Origin: Cyanosarcina radialis HA8281-LM2
GTDB taxonomy: Bacteria; Cyanobacteriota; Cyanobacteriia; Cyanobacteriales; CCAP-1448
DNA length: 64,000 nt
NCBI GenBank assembly: GCA_019359615.1
Contig: JAHHHA010000033.1
Location: 1-64,000, forward strand
Direction of reading: 5' to 3'
Shown here: in pieces, positions 25,545-34,617 of the stretch
How the letters are laid out: every line of letters begins with the position of its first letter
How positions within the stretch are numbered: the first letter of the stretch is position 1
Made by a program: the position numbers and the translations under genes
The notes under the pieces: generated by a model
What the model saw: the letters and a program-made list of their open reading frames with translations, nothing else
The model's database searches: none
Told to the model about the DNA's origin: nothing

Positions 25545-26234
25545 ATGGTTACAGTTGCTCAGTCTCGACCGAGCGAACGCGCGGTGTTTATCCAACGCAC
25601 CTACACTCATTTAGCTGGAGCGGTGGGCGCGTTCATCCTCGTTGAGTTTTTGCTGTTTCAACTAGGTATTGCCGAGGCCATGTTCCACTTTATCGCCAGC
25701 AGTCGATTTACCTGGCTGGCAATTCTCGGAGGCTTCGCCCTCTTGGGATGGCTGGCGCGATCGCTAACTGCCAAGGCTGACTCGGTTCAAACTCAGTACG
25801 CCGGACTCGGAATTTATGTCATAGCTGAGGCGCTGATCTTTGCTCCCATACTATATATCGCCGCCTTTTTCTCCGATGGCAACGCGATCCCTACCGCTGG
25901 CATCTTGACGCTATTTCTCTTTGGCGGACTGACTACGGTAGCATTTACCACTCGCAAAGATTTCTCATTTCTAGGTAGCATTCTCAAAATCGCTGCTTTT
26001 GTGGCGCTGGGATTGATTGTCTGTAGCGTTATCTTTAACTTCTCGTTAGGGTTGATTTTCTCGGCGGCAATGGTCGTTTTTGCCGCAGCGGCTATTTTAT
26101 ACGACACCTCTAACGTCATCCATCACTATTCCACCAATCAATACGTGGCAGCATCGCTAGAACTATTTGCCTCAGTCGCATTGCTGTTCTGGTACGTTTT
26201 GCAAATCGTGATGTCGTTATCATCCCGCAATTAA
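25545..26234 (+). CDS. Bax inhibitor-1/YccA-family membrane protein
   Basis: 229 residues with about seven membrane helices. Family marks include RTYTHLAGAVGAFILVEFLLF at the N-terminus and the C-terminal AAILYDTSNVIHHYSTNQYVAASLELFASVALLFWYVL with the conserved Asp of the presumed pH-gated Ca2+/H+ pathway. The ATG at 25545 is preceded by AAAAGGAAAG, a good ribosome-binding site, which decides the start over the upstream ATG at 25497. Monocistronic. Confidence 0.93.
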   Translation: MVTVAQSRPSERAVFIQRTYTHLAGAVGAFILVEFLLFQLGIAEAMFHFIASSRFTWLAILGGFALLGWLARSLTAKADSVQTQYAGLGIYVIAEALIFAPILYIAAFFSDGNAIPTAGILTLFLFGGLTTVAFTTRKDFSFLGSILKIAAFVALGLIVCSVIFNFSLGLIFSAAMVVFAAAAILYDTSNVIHHYSTNQYVAASLELFASVALLFWYVLQIVMSLSSRN

Positions 26235-26255
26235 AGCTAGATAATCGGTATTTGG

Positions 26256-26290
26256 GCGATACGTGCTACCGCACAGGCTACCGCCAACGC
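26256..26290. repeat. Second copy of the GCGATACGTGCTAC repeat
   Basis: Matches 9155-9187 except for one added C in each half (GTGCTACC and GGCTACC). It sits between the Bax inhibitor gene and the flavin reductase gene. Confidence 0.75.
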
Positions 26291-26455
26291 TTTGGTAACT
26301 CCTGAAGCGATCGCTTTTTGTTGTAGATGGACTGCTACCTAGCAGACAAATTTAATTCCACTAGGACATTTTCTAAATAGAATTCTCGTTTGCGCTTGCG
26401 CATAGCAGCGAGAGAATGTCACACTTAAGCACTATAGTCGCGATCCAGTAGAACC

Positions 26456-26938
26456 TTGCTAGACGAACAAGCAAAAAAGACCATTCTGCGAAAAATTCCC
26501 CACGGACTCTACATCTGTGGAGTTAAAGACGGTGAAGAAGTCAATGGCTTCACCGCTAGTTGGGTAATGCAGTCATCCTTTGTCCCTCCTCTAATCGTCA
26601 ATTGCGTGCGCCAAGACTCTAAATCTCACGCCATGATTAAGAGCAGCGGGGTATTTGCACTCACCTTTTTGGGCGCAGAACAAAAAGACCTAGCCCAAAA
26701 ATTCTTCAAACCCCAGCGTCGAGTTGGAGACAAATTTGAGGATGTGGAGTTTTATCTCGGTAACGAAACTGGCTGTCCGATTATCTCCGACTCGCTCGGT
26801 TACATAGAATGCCGAGTCATCGGGGCCGTAGAGCATGGGGATCATACAGTTTACGTGGGCGAAGTCATCGGCGCTGGAGTTCACCGCGAAGGCGAACCTT
26901 TACTGCTCGAAACCACTGGCTGGCAATATGGCGGCTGA
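26456..26938 (+). CDS. Flavin reductase-like FMN-binding protein
   Basis: 160 residues of the flavin reductase-like split-barrel family: KIPHGLYICGVKDGEEVNGFTASWVMQSSFVPPLIVNCV (FMN-binding strand and loop), SHAMIKSSGVFALTFLG, and DHTVYVGEVIGAGV. It probably binds FMN and reduces it, or acts as a diflavin-related domain partner. The start must be TTG at 26456, because an in-frame TAG lies 21 bases upstream and no ATG or GTG intervenes; the family N-terminus (LDEQAKKTILRKIPHGLY) begins directly there. Confidence 0.85.
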   Translation: MLDEQAKKTILRKIPHGLYICGVKDGEEVNGFTASWVMQSSFVPPLIVNCVRQDSKSHAMIKSSGVFALTFLGAEQKDLAQKFFKPQRRVGDKFEDVEFYLGNETGCPIISDSLGYIECRVIGAVEHGDHTVYVGEVIGAGVHREGEPLLLETTGWQYGG

Positions 26939-27117
26939 TCGAAACAATTGTCAATTCGCAATTCACAATTCGCAATTTGGTTCGATCTCAAGTGTCAAGC
27001 GTCGATCGAATAGGGCTGAGTTTAGCTAAAAAGCTTAGAACATTACAAAACCGGCCCTTTGGAGCTACAAGCTGCCTCCTAAACTTCTGAATTTCTGAAC
27101 TTCTGAACTCCTCAATC

Positions 27118-27471
27118 ATGCCTTTAATAAAAGTTCAAACATCGATTGCCAATCTCGATCGCCCTACAGTGGAAGGATTGCTCAAAAATCTCTCAGCTAA
27201 ATTGGCCAAACATACGGGCAAACCAGAGTCTTACGTGATGACGGCTTTGGAGCCAGACGTGCCGATGAGCTTTGGGGGCAAATTCGATCCAGTTTGCTAC
27301 ATTGAGGTCAAAAATGTTGGGAGCATGACCTCATCTCAAACTCAAGCCATGAGCCAAGACTTTTGCCAGCAGATCGAGCAGGCTTTGGGAATTTCCCCCA
27401 ATCGGATATATATTGAGTTTAATGATGCTAAAGGTTATATGTGGGGTTGGAACGGTTCGACCTTTGGTTGA
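27118..27471 (+). CDS. Phenylpyruvate tautomerase/MIF-like protein
   Basis: 117 residues of the macrophage migration inhibitory factor family. The catalytic N-terminal proline follows the initiator (MPLIKVQTSI), and other family segments are LSAKLAKHTGKPESYVMTAL, MSFGG and GISPNRIYIEFNDAKGYMWGWNGSTFG. The N-terminal Pro acts as the base in keto-enol tautomerisation. The physiological substrate in bacteria is unknown. Confidence 0.93.
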   Translation: MPLIKVQTSIANLDRPTVEGLLKNLSAKLAKHTGKPESYVMTALEPDVPMSFGGKFDPVCYIEVKNVGSMTSSQTQAMSQDFCQQIEQALGISPNRIYIEFNDAKGYMWGWNGSTFG

Positions 27472-27503
27472 GCAAAAACCGAGCGATCGAGCAACTCAAA
27501 TAA

Positions 27504-27570
27504 ACATCTCCAGAAATTAAGGTCGAGGGCAGGCAAGATGCCTACCCCACAATAATTGTTGGAGATGTCT
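27504..27570. mobile_element. Compact MITE-like repeat
   Basis: 67 bases bounded by ACATCTCC and GGAGATGT as exact 8-bp inverted ends, with CAGAAATTAA, GGGCAGGCAAGATGCC and TACCCCACAA inside. This is the shortest and most regular copy of the family also found at 21938 and 42847. It cannot encode a protein. Confidence 0.72.
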
Positions 27571-27703
27571 AATTAACAGATAAGGAGATGAAAAAATATT
27601 GCCCTGCACGCTTTGGTAACAACCAGAGTTAGCCTCGTCATTTTTAATGGCGAACCCTGACAATTGCCGCCATCCTATAAATAGAACTGCTTAGTAATAT
27701 GTT

Positions 27704-28204
27704 ATGGTAACGATCGCTATCTATCCTGGGAGTTTCGACCCAGTTACCCTGGGTCATCTCGATATCATCGAGCGAGCTTGTAAGCTCTTCGATCGAGCGA
27801 TCGTTGCCGTCCTTTGCAATCCTCAGAAAACTCCTTTATTTACCGTAGAGGAGCGGATCGAGCAAATTAAAATATCGACGCAACACCTAAAAAACGTAGA
27901 AGTCGATAGCTTTAACGGCCTGACGGTCGAATATGCTAGATCGCAGAATGCCAAAGTGTTGTTGCGCGGTCTGCGAGTGCTTTCCGATTTCGAGAAAGAA
28001 CTTCAGATGGCTCACATGAATAAAACCCTTTCTAATGAAATTGAAACCGTATTTTTGGCAACTTCTACCGAATACGGGTTCTTAAGTAGTAGCGTAGTAA
28101 AAGAGATTGCTAAGTTTGGTGGTTCGATCGAGCATCTAGTCCCCCAACACGTTGCCCTAAAACTATACCAATGTTACGCCCAGACTCCTCCAGGGAATAC
28201 TTAG
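27704..28204 (+). CDS. coaD: Phosphopantetheine adenylyltransferase
   Basis: 166 residues, the penultimate step of coenzyme A synthesis (phosphopantetheine + ATP to dephospho-CoA). The nucleotidyltransferase motif is [20 protein letters not shown]; other family marks are [39 protein letters not shown] and GGSIEHLVP. The length is normal. The next gene starts inside its 3' end (28171), so the two are probably cotranscribed. Confidence 0.96.
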   Translation: MVTIAIYPGSFDPVTLGHLDIIERACKLFDRAIVAVLCNPQKTPLFTVEERIEQIKISTQHLKNVEVDSFNGLTVEYARSQNAKVLLRGLRVLSDFEKELQMAHMNKTLSNEIETVFLATSTEYGFLSSSVVKEIAKFGGSIEHLVPQHVALKLYQCYAQTPPGNT

Positions 28205-29097
28205 ACTATGAATATGAAGAAGCCAACGAGCCAGACGAATCTGAACCGAAGTCGTCGGCTAGTAATAGCGCGCGGCCGAAAAGCATAGATATTCAGCGAG
28301 AACTCGATCTCTTAGAAGAAATGATTCTAGATAGCCCTAGAGTTCTCAAGCGCACCCTAGTAGACGAAGACAAATTAATCGACAGGCTCGATCTGATTCG
28401 CTTGAATTTGCCCTCAGCATTTCGAGAGGCTGAGGCCATAGTTCGTCACAAGGACGAGATTTTCCGGCAGGCAGAACAATATATCAAGGATACGATCGAG
28501 GCTGCCGAACGTCGAGCCGACGAGATTCTCGACGAATTAGGGATTATCAGACGAACCGAAACTGAAGCCCAGCAAATTCGCCAGCGAGTTCAAGAAGAAT
28601 GCGAGGCTTTGCAAAAACAAACCCTCACCGAAATCGCTGGAATGCGGATTCAAGCCCAGCAAGAAATCGAGCGGATGCACCAAATGGCACTAGCCGAGCG
28701 GGAAGATATTCAGCATCAAGCCGATGAATACGCCGACAGGGTACTGAGAAATATGGAACAGCAACTGAGCGAGATTCTCAGGGTGATTCGCAACGGCAGG
28801 CAGCAATTGCAAAAAGATCGTCCCAGTTGGCGCTCCTCTAATCTCGATATGGGCATCTCAGCCGACACCCCCAGCCCTATCGAACTCGATAATAAGGGAA
28901 GTGGAGTGCAGCAGGATAAAAGCATGAGGAAACCAGGAGACAAAGGAACTCTTGGCAAGAGACGCGACAGCGCCGGACAAGGAAAACCAGCGGACAAGAC
29001 AACAAAGGCACAAGCGAAACCAGCAGACAAGGAGGACAAGGGAGCGGAGGAAGAGAGGGGAGACACGGTGAGGGGAGAGGGGGGACGCGGAGAATAA
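28171..29097 (+). CDS. Coiled-coil protein downstream of coaD (DivIVA/Cdv3-like candidate)
   Basis: 308 residues. After an acidic start ([14 protein letters not shown]), residues about 45-215 form a long coiled coil ([79 protein letters not shown]). The DSPR...[11 protein letters not shown] part resembles cyanobacterial DivIVA-like Cdv3 proteins by layout, but I cannot confirm this. From about 235 onward the protein turns into a Lys/Asp/Gly/Glu-rich tail ([34 protein letters not shown]) read from purine-rich spacer-like DNA. The start overlaps coaD by 34 bases. Confidence 0.7.
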   Translation: MLRPDSSREYLDYEYEEANEPDESEPKSSASNSARPKSIDIQRELDLLEEMILDSPRVLKRTLVDEDKLIDRLDLIRLNLPSAFREAEAIVRHKDEIFRQAEQYIKDTIEAAERRADEILDELGIIRRTETEAQQIRQRVQEECEALQKQTLTEIAGMRIQAQQEIERMHQMALAEREDIQHQADEYADRVLRNMEQQLSEILRVIRNGRQQLQKDRPSWRSSNLDMGISADTPSPIELDNKGSGVQQDKSMRKPGDKGTLGKRRDSAGQGKPADKTTKAQAKPADKEDKGAEEERGDTVRGEGGRGE

Positions 29098-29318
29098 TCT
29101 ATGTCCTATGACCCATGCCCCTGAACTCCTGAAATATCAAATCGTTTAATTAGTCATAATTATGTAGTGCGAGCGTCTCGCTCGCGATCGCAATGTATCC
29201 GCTAGCGTGTGCGTTCGGCATACCGATAGGTCGTCCGCAGAACTTACGCAATACTGGTTATTGCAATTGGTTCAGCCGGATTCGATCGCACTCCTGAACT
29301 CCTGAACTCCTGAAATTT

Positions 29319-30719
29319 ATGACTTACGACTACGATTTGTTTGTAATTGGTGCTGGCTCTGGGGGACTAGCAGCTTCTAAGCGTGCAGCTAGTTACGGAG
29401 CCAAAGTCGCGATCGCTGAAGCCGATTTAGTCGGCGGTACGTGCGTGATTCGGGGCTGCGTGCCCAAGAAACTCATGGTGTATGCCTCTAAATTCTCCCA
29501 TCTCTATCAAGATGCAGTTGGCTACGGTTGGAGTCAGGTAGAAAGCTCTTTTGACTGGCAGCATTTAGTAACGGTAGTAGACAAAGAAGTTCGCCGTCTC
29601 AGTCAGTTACATATTAGTTTTTTAGAAAAAGCTGGAGTCGAGTTAATTTCAGGTAAGGCCAGCTTATTAGATCCTCATACCATCCAAGTCGGGGAACGGA
29701 AAATCACCGCCGATAAGATTTTGATTGCCGTGGGCGGAGAAGCTGTCAAGCCGAATTTGCCAGGAATGGAATTTGCTATTACCTCCCGCGAAATGTTTCT
29801 GCTCGAAGAGCAACCAAAACGCTTGGCTGTCCTCGGTGCTGGATATATTGCGGTCGAGTTTGCTGGCATTATGCGCGGCCTTGGCTCTCAAGTAACCCAG
29901 CTAATTCGAGGCGATATGTTCTTAAAAGGATTTGATGAGGATATCCGCAGCGGGGTGTCTGAGGGCATGAAGCAACACGGGATCGAAGTTATTGCCAATG
30001 TCATCGGCCAGAAAATCGAGAAAGTCCCAGAGGGGCTACAGCTAACATTCTCAGAAAAAGGTAAAGATGTCGATTCAACTATTACTGTAGATGCAGTTTT
30101 AGTAGCGATCGGCCGCGCTCCCAATTTAGGAGGGTTAGGCCTAGACAAGGCGGGTGTAAAAGTAGTCAATTGCGAAGACGAAGATCTGCCGAGATTGCAC
30201 GGCTATAGTGTTAGTTGCGCGATCGCAGTCGATGAATACAGCCGCACCAGCCAAGCAAATATTTTTGCCGTGGGCGATTGCACTAACCGGATTAACTTAA
30301 CTCCAGTCGCGATCGGCGAAGGTCGTGCTTTTGCCGATACTGAATTTGGCAACAATCCTCGAATTTTCAGCCACGAAACCGTCCCTTCAGCCGTATTTTC
30401 TCAACCTGAAGCTGCCACTGTAGGTTTAAGCGAGACAGAAGCCAAAGCTAAATTAGGAGATGATGCCGTCCAAATCTATCGCGCCCGCTTTCGCCCGATG
30501 TTTCACAGCTTGACGGGAGCCGAGGAGAAAACGATGGTGAAGTTAGTAATAGATAAACAAAGCGATCGCGTCTTGGGAGCGCACATGACAGGCGAATATG
30601 CTGCCGAAATTATTCAAGGAATGGCGATCGCCGTCAAAATGGGAGCTACTAAAAAAGACTTTGATGCTACCGTTGGCATTCACCCCTCCACCGCCGAAGA
30701 GTTTGTCACTTTGAGATAA
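29319..30719 (+). CDS. gor: Glutathione-disulfide reductase
   Basis: 466 residues, FAD-dependent; reduces GSSG with NADPH. Seen: the FAD-binding GAGSGG near the N-terminus, the redox-active GTCVIRGCVPKK, an NAD(P)-binding GAGYIAVEFAGI, FAVGDCTNRINLTPVAI, and the C-terminal catalytic His region VGIHPSTAEEFVTLR. The VIRGCVPKK form (Ile and Arg in the CxxxxC loop) is typical of cyanobacterial glutathione reductases. It has a spacer with STRR-like CTCCTGAACTCCTGAA just upstream and appears monocistronic. Confidence 0.95.
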   Translation: MTYDYDLFVIGAGSGGLAASKRAASYGAKVAIAEADLVGGTCVIRGCVPKKLMVYASKFSHLYQDAVGYGWSQVESSFDWQHLVTVVDKEVRRLSQLHISFLEKAGVELISGKASLLDPHTIQVGERKITADKILIAVGGEAVKPNLPGMEFAITSREMFLLEEQPKRLAVLGAGYIAVEFAGIMRGLGSQVTQLIRGDMFLKGFDEDIRSGVSEGMKQHGIEVIANVIGQKIEKVPEGLQLTFSEKGKDVDSTITVDAVLVAIGRAPNLGGLGLDKAGVKVVNCEDEDLPRLHGYSVSCAIAVDEYSRTSQANIFAVGDCTNRINLTPVAIGEGRAFADTEFGNNPRIFSHETVPSAVFSQPEAATVGLSETEAKAKLGDDAVQIYRARFRPMFHSLTGAEEKTMVKLVIDKQSDRVLGAHMTGEYAAEIIQGMAIAVKMGATKKDFDATVGIHPSTAEEFVTLR

Positions 30720-30986
30720 TTGAAGAAGAATACAGAAGTTCAGGAATCTTAGGGGCAAAGCATTTGGGCAATAACATACTTGGTTAGACTTAAAAGTTTC
30801 TTACCAAATACTTCGCCCGTAGAGGAGTGTGGAGTGAATAATTCCTTCTTGTCCCCTTGTCTTCCTTGTCTTCCCCCTCACCCTCTCTCTTCAAGAAACT
30901 GGACTTTAGACTAATGGGCAGCAAAAATTGATTCAGCTAGAGGTGAAAGACTGAAAAAGCAGCATCAAAAAGATAATGAGAACGAG
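30720..30986. other. Spacer without a gene
   Basis: No open frame of note. It contains pyrimidine-rich low complexity (CCCCTTGTCTTCCTTGTCTT near 30851) of the kind scattered between genes in this genome. It ends where the transposase remnant begins on the minus strand. Confidence 0.4.
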
Positions 30987-31256
30987 CTAGGCAGACTTGG
31001 GCGGTCGAGATGGGGGAGAATATCGTTTTTTGACCACCGGATATCGAATTTGGGAGCGAGGTTTTTGGTTTTCCGGCCAGCCCGGTGATTTTCCGCGTGG
31101 TTTTGGCAATCGGGCTGGTGTACTAATCACCGCCAAAATGGTGCTAAAAGCTTGAGCTACTCTGCCAGGAGTAAGAGACTCTGCAACGCTCGACCGGGTA
31201 AGGCTCGGAAGAGAAGCCCGCTCTGTAACGCCTAAGCGGTCAGAGTCGGGAGTATG
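30987..31256 (-). pseudogene. C-terminal remnant of a DDE-type transposase
   Basis: On the minus strand, the frame following the lpd stop codon is open for 89 codons and reads ...SLTPGRVAQAFSTILAVI, then STPARLPKPRGKSPGW, RYPVVKK and a stop. LTPGRV...(G/S)TPARxPKPRGKSPGW followed by RxPVVKK is the recognisable tail of a widespread cyanobacterial DDE transposase family. No transposase core or inverted ends are present. It is in the same frame as lpd, separated from it only by that TGA. Confidence 0.7.
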
Positions 31257-32687
31257 TCACTGACCTACAGCGCGTTTGTAAGCATCGTCGAGGACTTCTG
31301 AGAGGGTGGGATGGGTGTGTACCAGGTAAGCCAGAGAGTTAATCGATTCCCGGTTGGCGATCGCACTGGCGGCTTCATGAATTAAATCGGAGGCGTGCAA
31401 GCCGATGATATGTACTCCTAAAACTTCGCCCGTATCTTTGCGGTAGACGACTTTGGCCATACCGTCGGCTTCGCCTTCAGCGATCGCTTTGGAATTGCCT
31501 TTAAAGTAACTCCGGCTGACTGCCACTTCAAACCCTTCTGCTTGGCCCAATTCTTTCGCCGCTGGCTCGGTCAAGCCGACAAAGCTAATTTCGGGATGGG
31601 TGAAAGCGGCACCGGGAATGCTGCGATAATCTACCGTGCGGGGGCGATCGCAAATATTCTCTACAGCTACAATTCCTTGAGCGGAAGCCGCATGAGCTAA
31701 CATCATTTTGCCAGTTGCATCCCCGATCGCCCACAGATGAGGAACGGGTTCGCCGCCCGATAGAACTGCCATGCGATCGTCTACTGTAATGAAGCCTCTG
31801 CGGTCTGTCTCGACCCCGACGGTTTCCAAACCGAGGTTTTTGGTATCGGGAATCCGACCCGTGGCGACGAGGCAAGCATCGACCTCTAAGACCTCAATTA
31901 GTTCCTTGGTTTGGGCATCTGCCAGTTCGATGACTACTGGCGATCCGGGGGTCACTTTTCGGGCCAAAACCCCAACGTAGGTTTCGATATCGCGGGGAGT
32001 AATTAAGATCCGCTGGGCCAGTTTGGCAATATCTGGATCGAACCCTGGCATGAGTTGAGGTAACGCCTCGATCGTCGTCACTTCGCAACCCAAGGCGCTA
32101 TAGACATCAGAAAATTCCAAACCGATGTAACCGCTGCCGATAATCGCTACCCAATCCGGCAACCACTCTAGTCTCACCGCATCGTCGCTGGTAAAAACCG
32201 TTTTACCGTCGATTTCAATCCCTGGAGGAACGAAAGGAATAGAGCCAGAGGCAATCATGATATCTTTAGCCGTGACGATCTTTTCCCCTTGTTCGGTAGC
32301 GATCGAGACTTTTTGCAATCCCGCCACTTGGCCTCGACCTGGGATGATATCTACATTCAATCTTTTGAGGCTGTTAGTTAAATCGCCGCGAATCTTGCTT
32401 ACCAAGTTATTCGCATGGCCTGCGATCGCACCTCGATCGAATTCTACCCCAGCTACTTGAATTCCCAACGCCTTGAGGTGATGGGCGTTGCGTAACTCCC
32501 GCACTTTCCCCGTAGCTGCCAGCAAAGCTTTTGAGGGAATACAACCGCGATTGACGCAAGTTCCGCCCATATCGGCGGCTTCGATAATGGCAGTTTTTAA
32601 CCCACAACTGACGGCGTGGAGTGCTGCACCATGTCCGCCTACGCCCGCACCAATAATTACCAAATCGTAATCAAATCCTTGGCTCAC
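31257..32687 (-). CDS. lpdA: Dihydrolipoyl dehydrogenase
   Basis: A FAD-dependent E3 enzyme of 476 residues from the GTG at 32687. It reoxidises dihydrolipoamide of pyruvate dehydrogenase and the glycine cleavage system. Seen: [22 protein letters not shown], redox-active [35 protein letters not shown] and the C-terminal [16 protein letters not shown] with the catalytic His-Glu pair. The GTG is preceded by GGGAG at an 8-base spacing and gives the usual SQGFDYDLV start; the upstream ATG at 32726 would add 13 atypical residues. A transposase remnant follows directly. Confidence 0.95.
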   Translation of the reverse strand: MSQGFDYDLVIIGAGVGGHGAALHAVSCGLKTAIIEAADMGGTCVNRGCIPSKALLAATGKVRELRNAHHLKALGIQVAGVEFDRGAIAGHANNLVSKIRGDLTNSLKRLNVDIIPGRGQVAGLQKVSIATEQGEKIVTAKDIMIASGSIPFVPPGIEIDGKTVFTSDDAVRLEWLPDWVAIIGSGYIGLEFSDVYSALGCEVTTIEALPQLMPGFDPDIAKLAQRILITPRDIETYVGVLARKVTPGSPVVIELADAQTKELIEVLEVDACLVATGRIPDTKNLGLETVGVETDRRGFITVDDRMAVLSGGEPVPHLWAIGDATGKMMLAHAASAQGIVAVENICDRPRTVDYRSIPGAAFTHPEISFVGLTEPAAKELGQAEGFEVAVSRSYFKGNSKAIAEGEADGMAKVVYRKDTGEVLGVHIIGLHASDLIHEAASAIANRESINSLAYLVHTHPTLSEVLDDAYKRAVGQ

Positions 32688-32859
32688 GTTACTCACTCCC
32701 AGTCTGCCATCTATGTTTAAATACATTACTTCATTTTATCTAGAGGCGATCGTCTTAGGGCGAGCGATCGGAATCTGCATCGTGGTTGTGTTACCGTCTA
32801 TTTGCTTTAAAATGCAGAATACAGCGCCATCCCTAATCAACTAGGGAGTGTATTCTGGC

Positions 32860-34485
32860 ATGAAGGTGTTTCCTAAGCGAGGCATTTCTGTGAGAAACCA
32901 AGACGATCGCACCACTCCCCTACCTCAAAATCAATTGTGCTGGCGCGAGTTTTGGGGAGAAGCCCGCACTCGAATTCTAGTTTGGTATGTCGTGATTTTG
33001 GTACTGACATTTGGCATTGCCATTCCAGCCTTTCGCCAGCTTTTGTTTGCCCGTGTTGATGCCCGTGTTCGTCAGGACATGCTGGGAGAAGTCGAAGATT
33101 TCAGAGAATTGTTGGCAGGCAGAGTTAACCTCGAAAGATTAGAGAATAATCGAATGAGAGACAACGACGAAGCTGCAACTAGGGAAGCACAGCCCATCAG
33201 TTCTTCTGAAAAGGCACTCATGAGGGACCTGAGGATGCCTACAACCGAACAAGAAATGAAGCGGTTCTTTGAAGCGTACTTAAAGGTTGAAATTCCAGAA
33301 GACAATATTTTTCTGATTGCATTTGTTAATGGAACATTCTATGAATCTAGTCCCAAAGCATTACCGAAGGATCTCAAGCCAGATACTGCTCTAATGCGAC
33401 AATGGGCAACTCAGGCTGAACCAGGACAGGGGGAACAGGTTAGCCAAAATCAGGATATTAACCGCATTTTCTACTTTGTTGAACCTATTAAAACGAACGG
33501 AAAACACCTCGGAACGTTAGTCATTGCCCATAGTGCAGAAGAACATGCTGAAATCCTGGAAGCAGTGATTGCAATTGCCCAGGTTGCTCTGGCAGTGCTG
33601 TCGATCGCGCTGCTTTTGGTATGGTTTGCTGCGGGACGGATTCTGCAACCGCTAGGGACGTTGGCGACAACTGCTCAATCGATTAGCGGAACCGATTTAA
33701 CACAGCGCATTCCAGTACGGGGTAAAGGAGAACTGGCAAAACTTGCAGTAACATTCAACAAGATGATGGATCGATTGGAAAGTTCGTTTATTAGCCAGCG
33801 TAACTTTGTGAACGATGCTGGACATGAACTGCGAACTCCCATCACCATCATTCGCGGACACCTGGAATTGATGGGTAACGATCTGGGCGATCGGCAGGCA
33901 AGTCTAGCAGTCGTTATGGATGAGCTAGATCGGATGAGTGGCTTTGTAGAGGATTTAATTTTGCTAGCAAGGGCAGAACGTCCAAATTTTTTACAGATCG
34001 AAACTGTTGATGCTGGGGCAATGACTCAGGAGATATTTGATAAGGTGCAGGTGTTGGCAAGGCGAAACTGGCAGCTAGAGGCAGTAGCGACGGGAAAAAT
34101 TGCCGTAGATCGCCAGCGAATTATCCAGGCGGTTATAAATTTGGCAGATAATGCCGCGCAGCATACTGAAACAACAGATGCGATCCTAATTGGCTCTAGG
34201 ATTTGCAAAAGCAACGTTTACTTTTGGGTGCAAGATAGCGGAGAAGGGATTGCTCTCGATAACCAGCAGCGAATCTTCGATCGTTTCGCCAGATCCCCTA
34301 ACCATCGTCGCCGTTCAGAAGGGGCTGGATTGGGGCTATCCATTGTTAAGGCAATTGCTGAAGCTCACAGCGGACAGGTGACTCTTCAAAGCCAGGTCGG
34401 TGTAGGCTCAACTTTTACGATCGTTTTGCCACTAGATGCTGTTCGATCTGTACCCAAAACCAGACGTAAACCAAGCGAGCACTAG
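32860..34485 (+). CDS. Sensor histidine kinase
   Basis: A membrane-bound two-component sensor of 541 residues. TM1 is about 39-60 (ILVWYVVILVLTFGIAIPAF), then an extracytoplasmic domain of about 180 residues, TM2 about 240-260, a HAMP linker (GRILQPLGTLATTAQSISGTDLTQRI), the HisKA box NDAGHELRTPITIIRGHLELM with phospho-acceptor H322, and a HATPase domain (NLADNAAQHT, DSGEGI, GAGLGLSIVKAIAEAHSG). The ligand is unknown. No response regulator is next to it, so it is an orphan kinase. AGGGAG at 32843-32848 lies 11 bases before the ATG; a GTG at 32848 is an alternative start. Confidence 0.92.
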   Translation: MKVFPKRGISVRNQDDRTTPLPQNQLCWREFWGEARTRILVWYVVILVLTFGIAIPAFRQLLFARVDARVRQDMLGEVEDFRELLAGRVNLERLENNRMRDNDEAATREAQPISSSEKALMRDLRMPTTEQEMKRFFEAYLKVEIPEDNIFLIAFVNGTFYESSPKALPKDLKPDTALMRQWATQAEPGQGEQVSQNQDINRIFYFVEPIKTNGKHLGTLVIAHSAEEHAEILEAVIAIAQVALAVLSIALLLVWFAAGRILQPLGTLATTAQSISGTDLTQRIPVRGKGELAKLAVTFNKMMDRLESSFISQRNFVNDAGHELRTPITIIRGHLELMGNDLGDRQASLAVVMDELDRMSGFVEDLILLARAERPNFLQIETVDAGAMTQEIFDKVQVLARRNWQLEAVATGKIAVDRQRIIQAVINLADNAAQHTETTDAILIGSRICKSNVYFWVQDSGEGIALDNQQRIFDRFARSPNHRRRSEGAGLGLSIVKAIAEAHSGQVTLQSQVGVGSTFTIVLPLDAVRSVPKTRRKPSEH

Positions 34486-34532
34486 AGGATTGCAATAGAC
34501 CTCCGGCGAAAATCCAAAATTTGGCTATATAA

Positions 34533-34571
34533 CGCAGATAAACAGCAGATAAACAGCAGATAAACGCAGAT
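34533..34571 (+). repeat. Tandem GCAGATAAACA repeat
   Basis: Three and a half units of an 11-mer (GCAGATAAACA, with a final GCAGATAAACGCAGAT) follow the histidine kinase gene. This is a low-complexity element common in cyanobacterial spacers. Confidence 0.75.
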
Positions 34572-34617
34572 GATTTTGATGGATTATCGACTTATGCAAG
34601 AGGTCTATTATAAGGTT

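Noticed and set aside
31060-31210. A possible riboswitch or structured ncRNA with stems such as CCAGCCCG/CGGGCTGG
   Set aside because: The minus strand reads through it as the C-terminus of a DDE transposase (TPARLPKPRGKSPGW), so the structure is more likely coincidental or a relic of the element.
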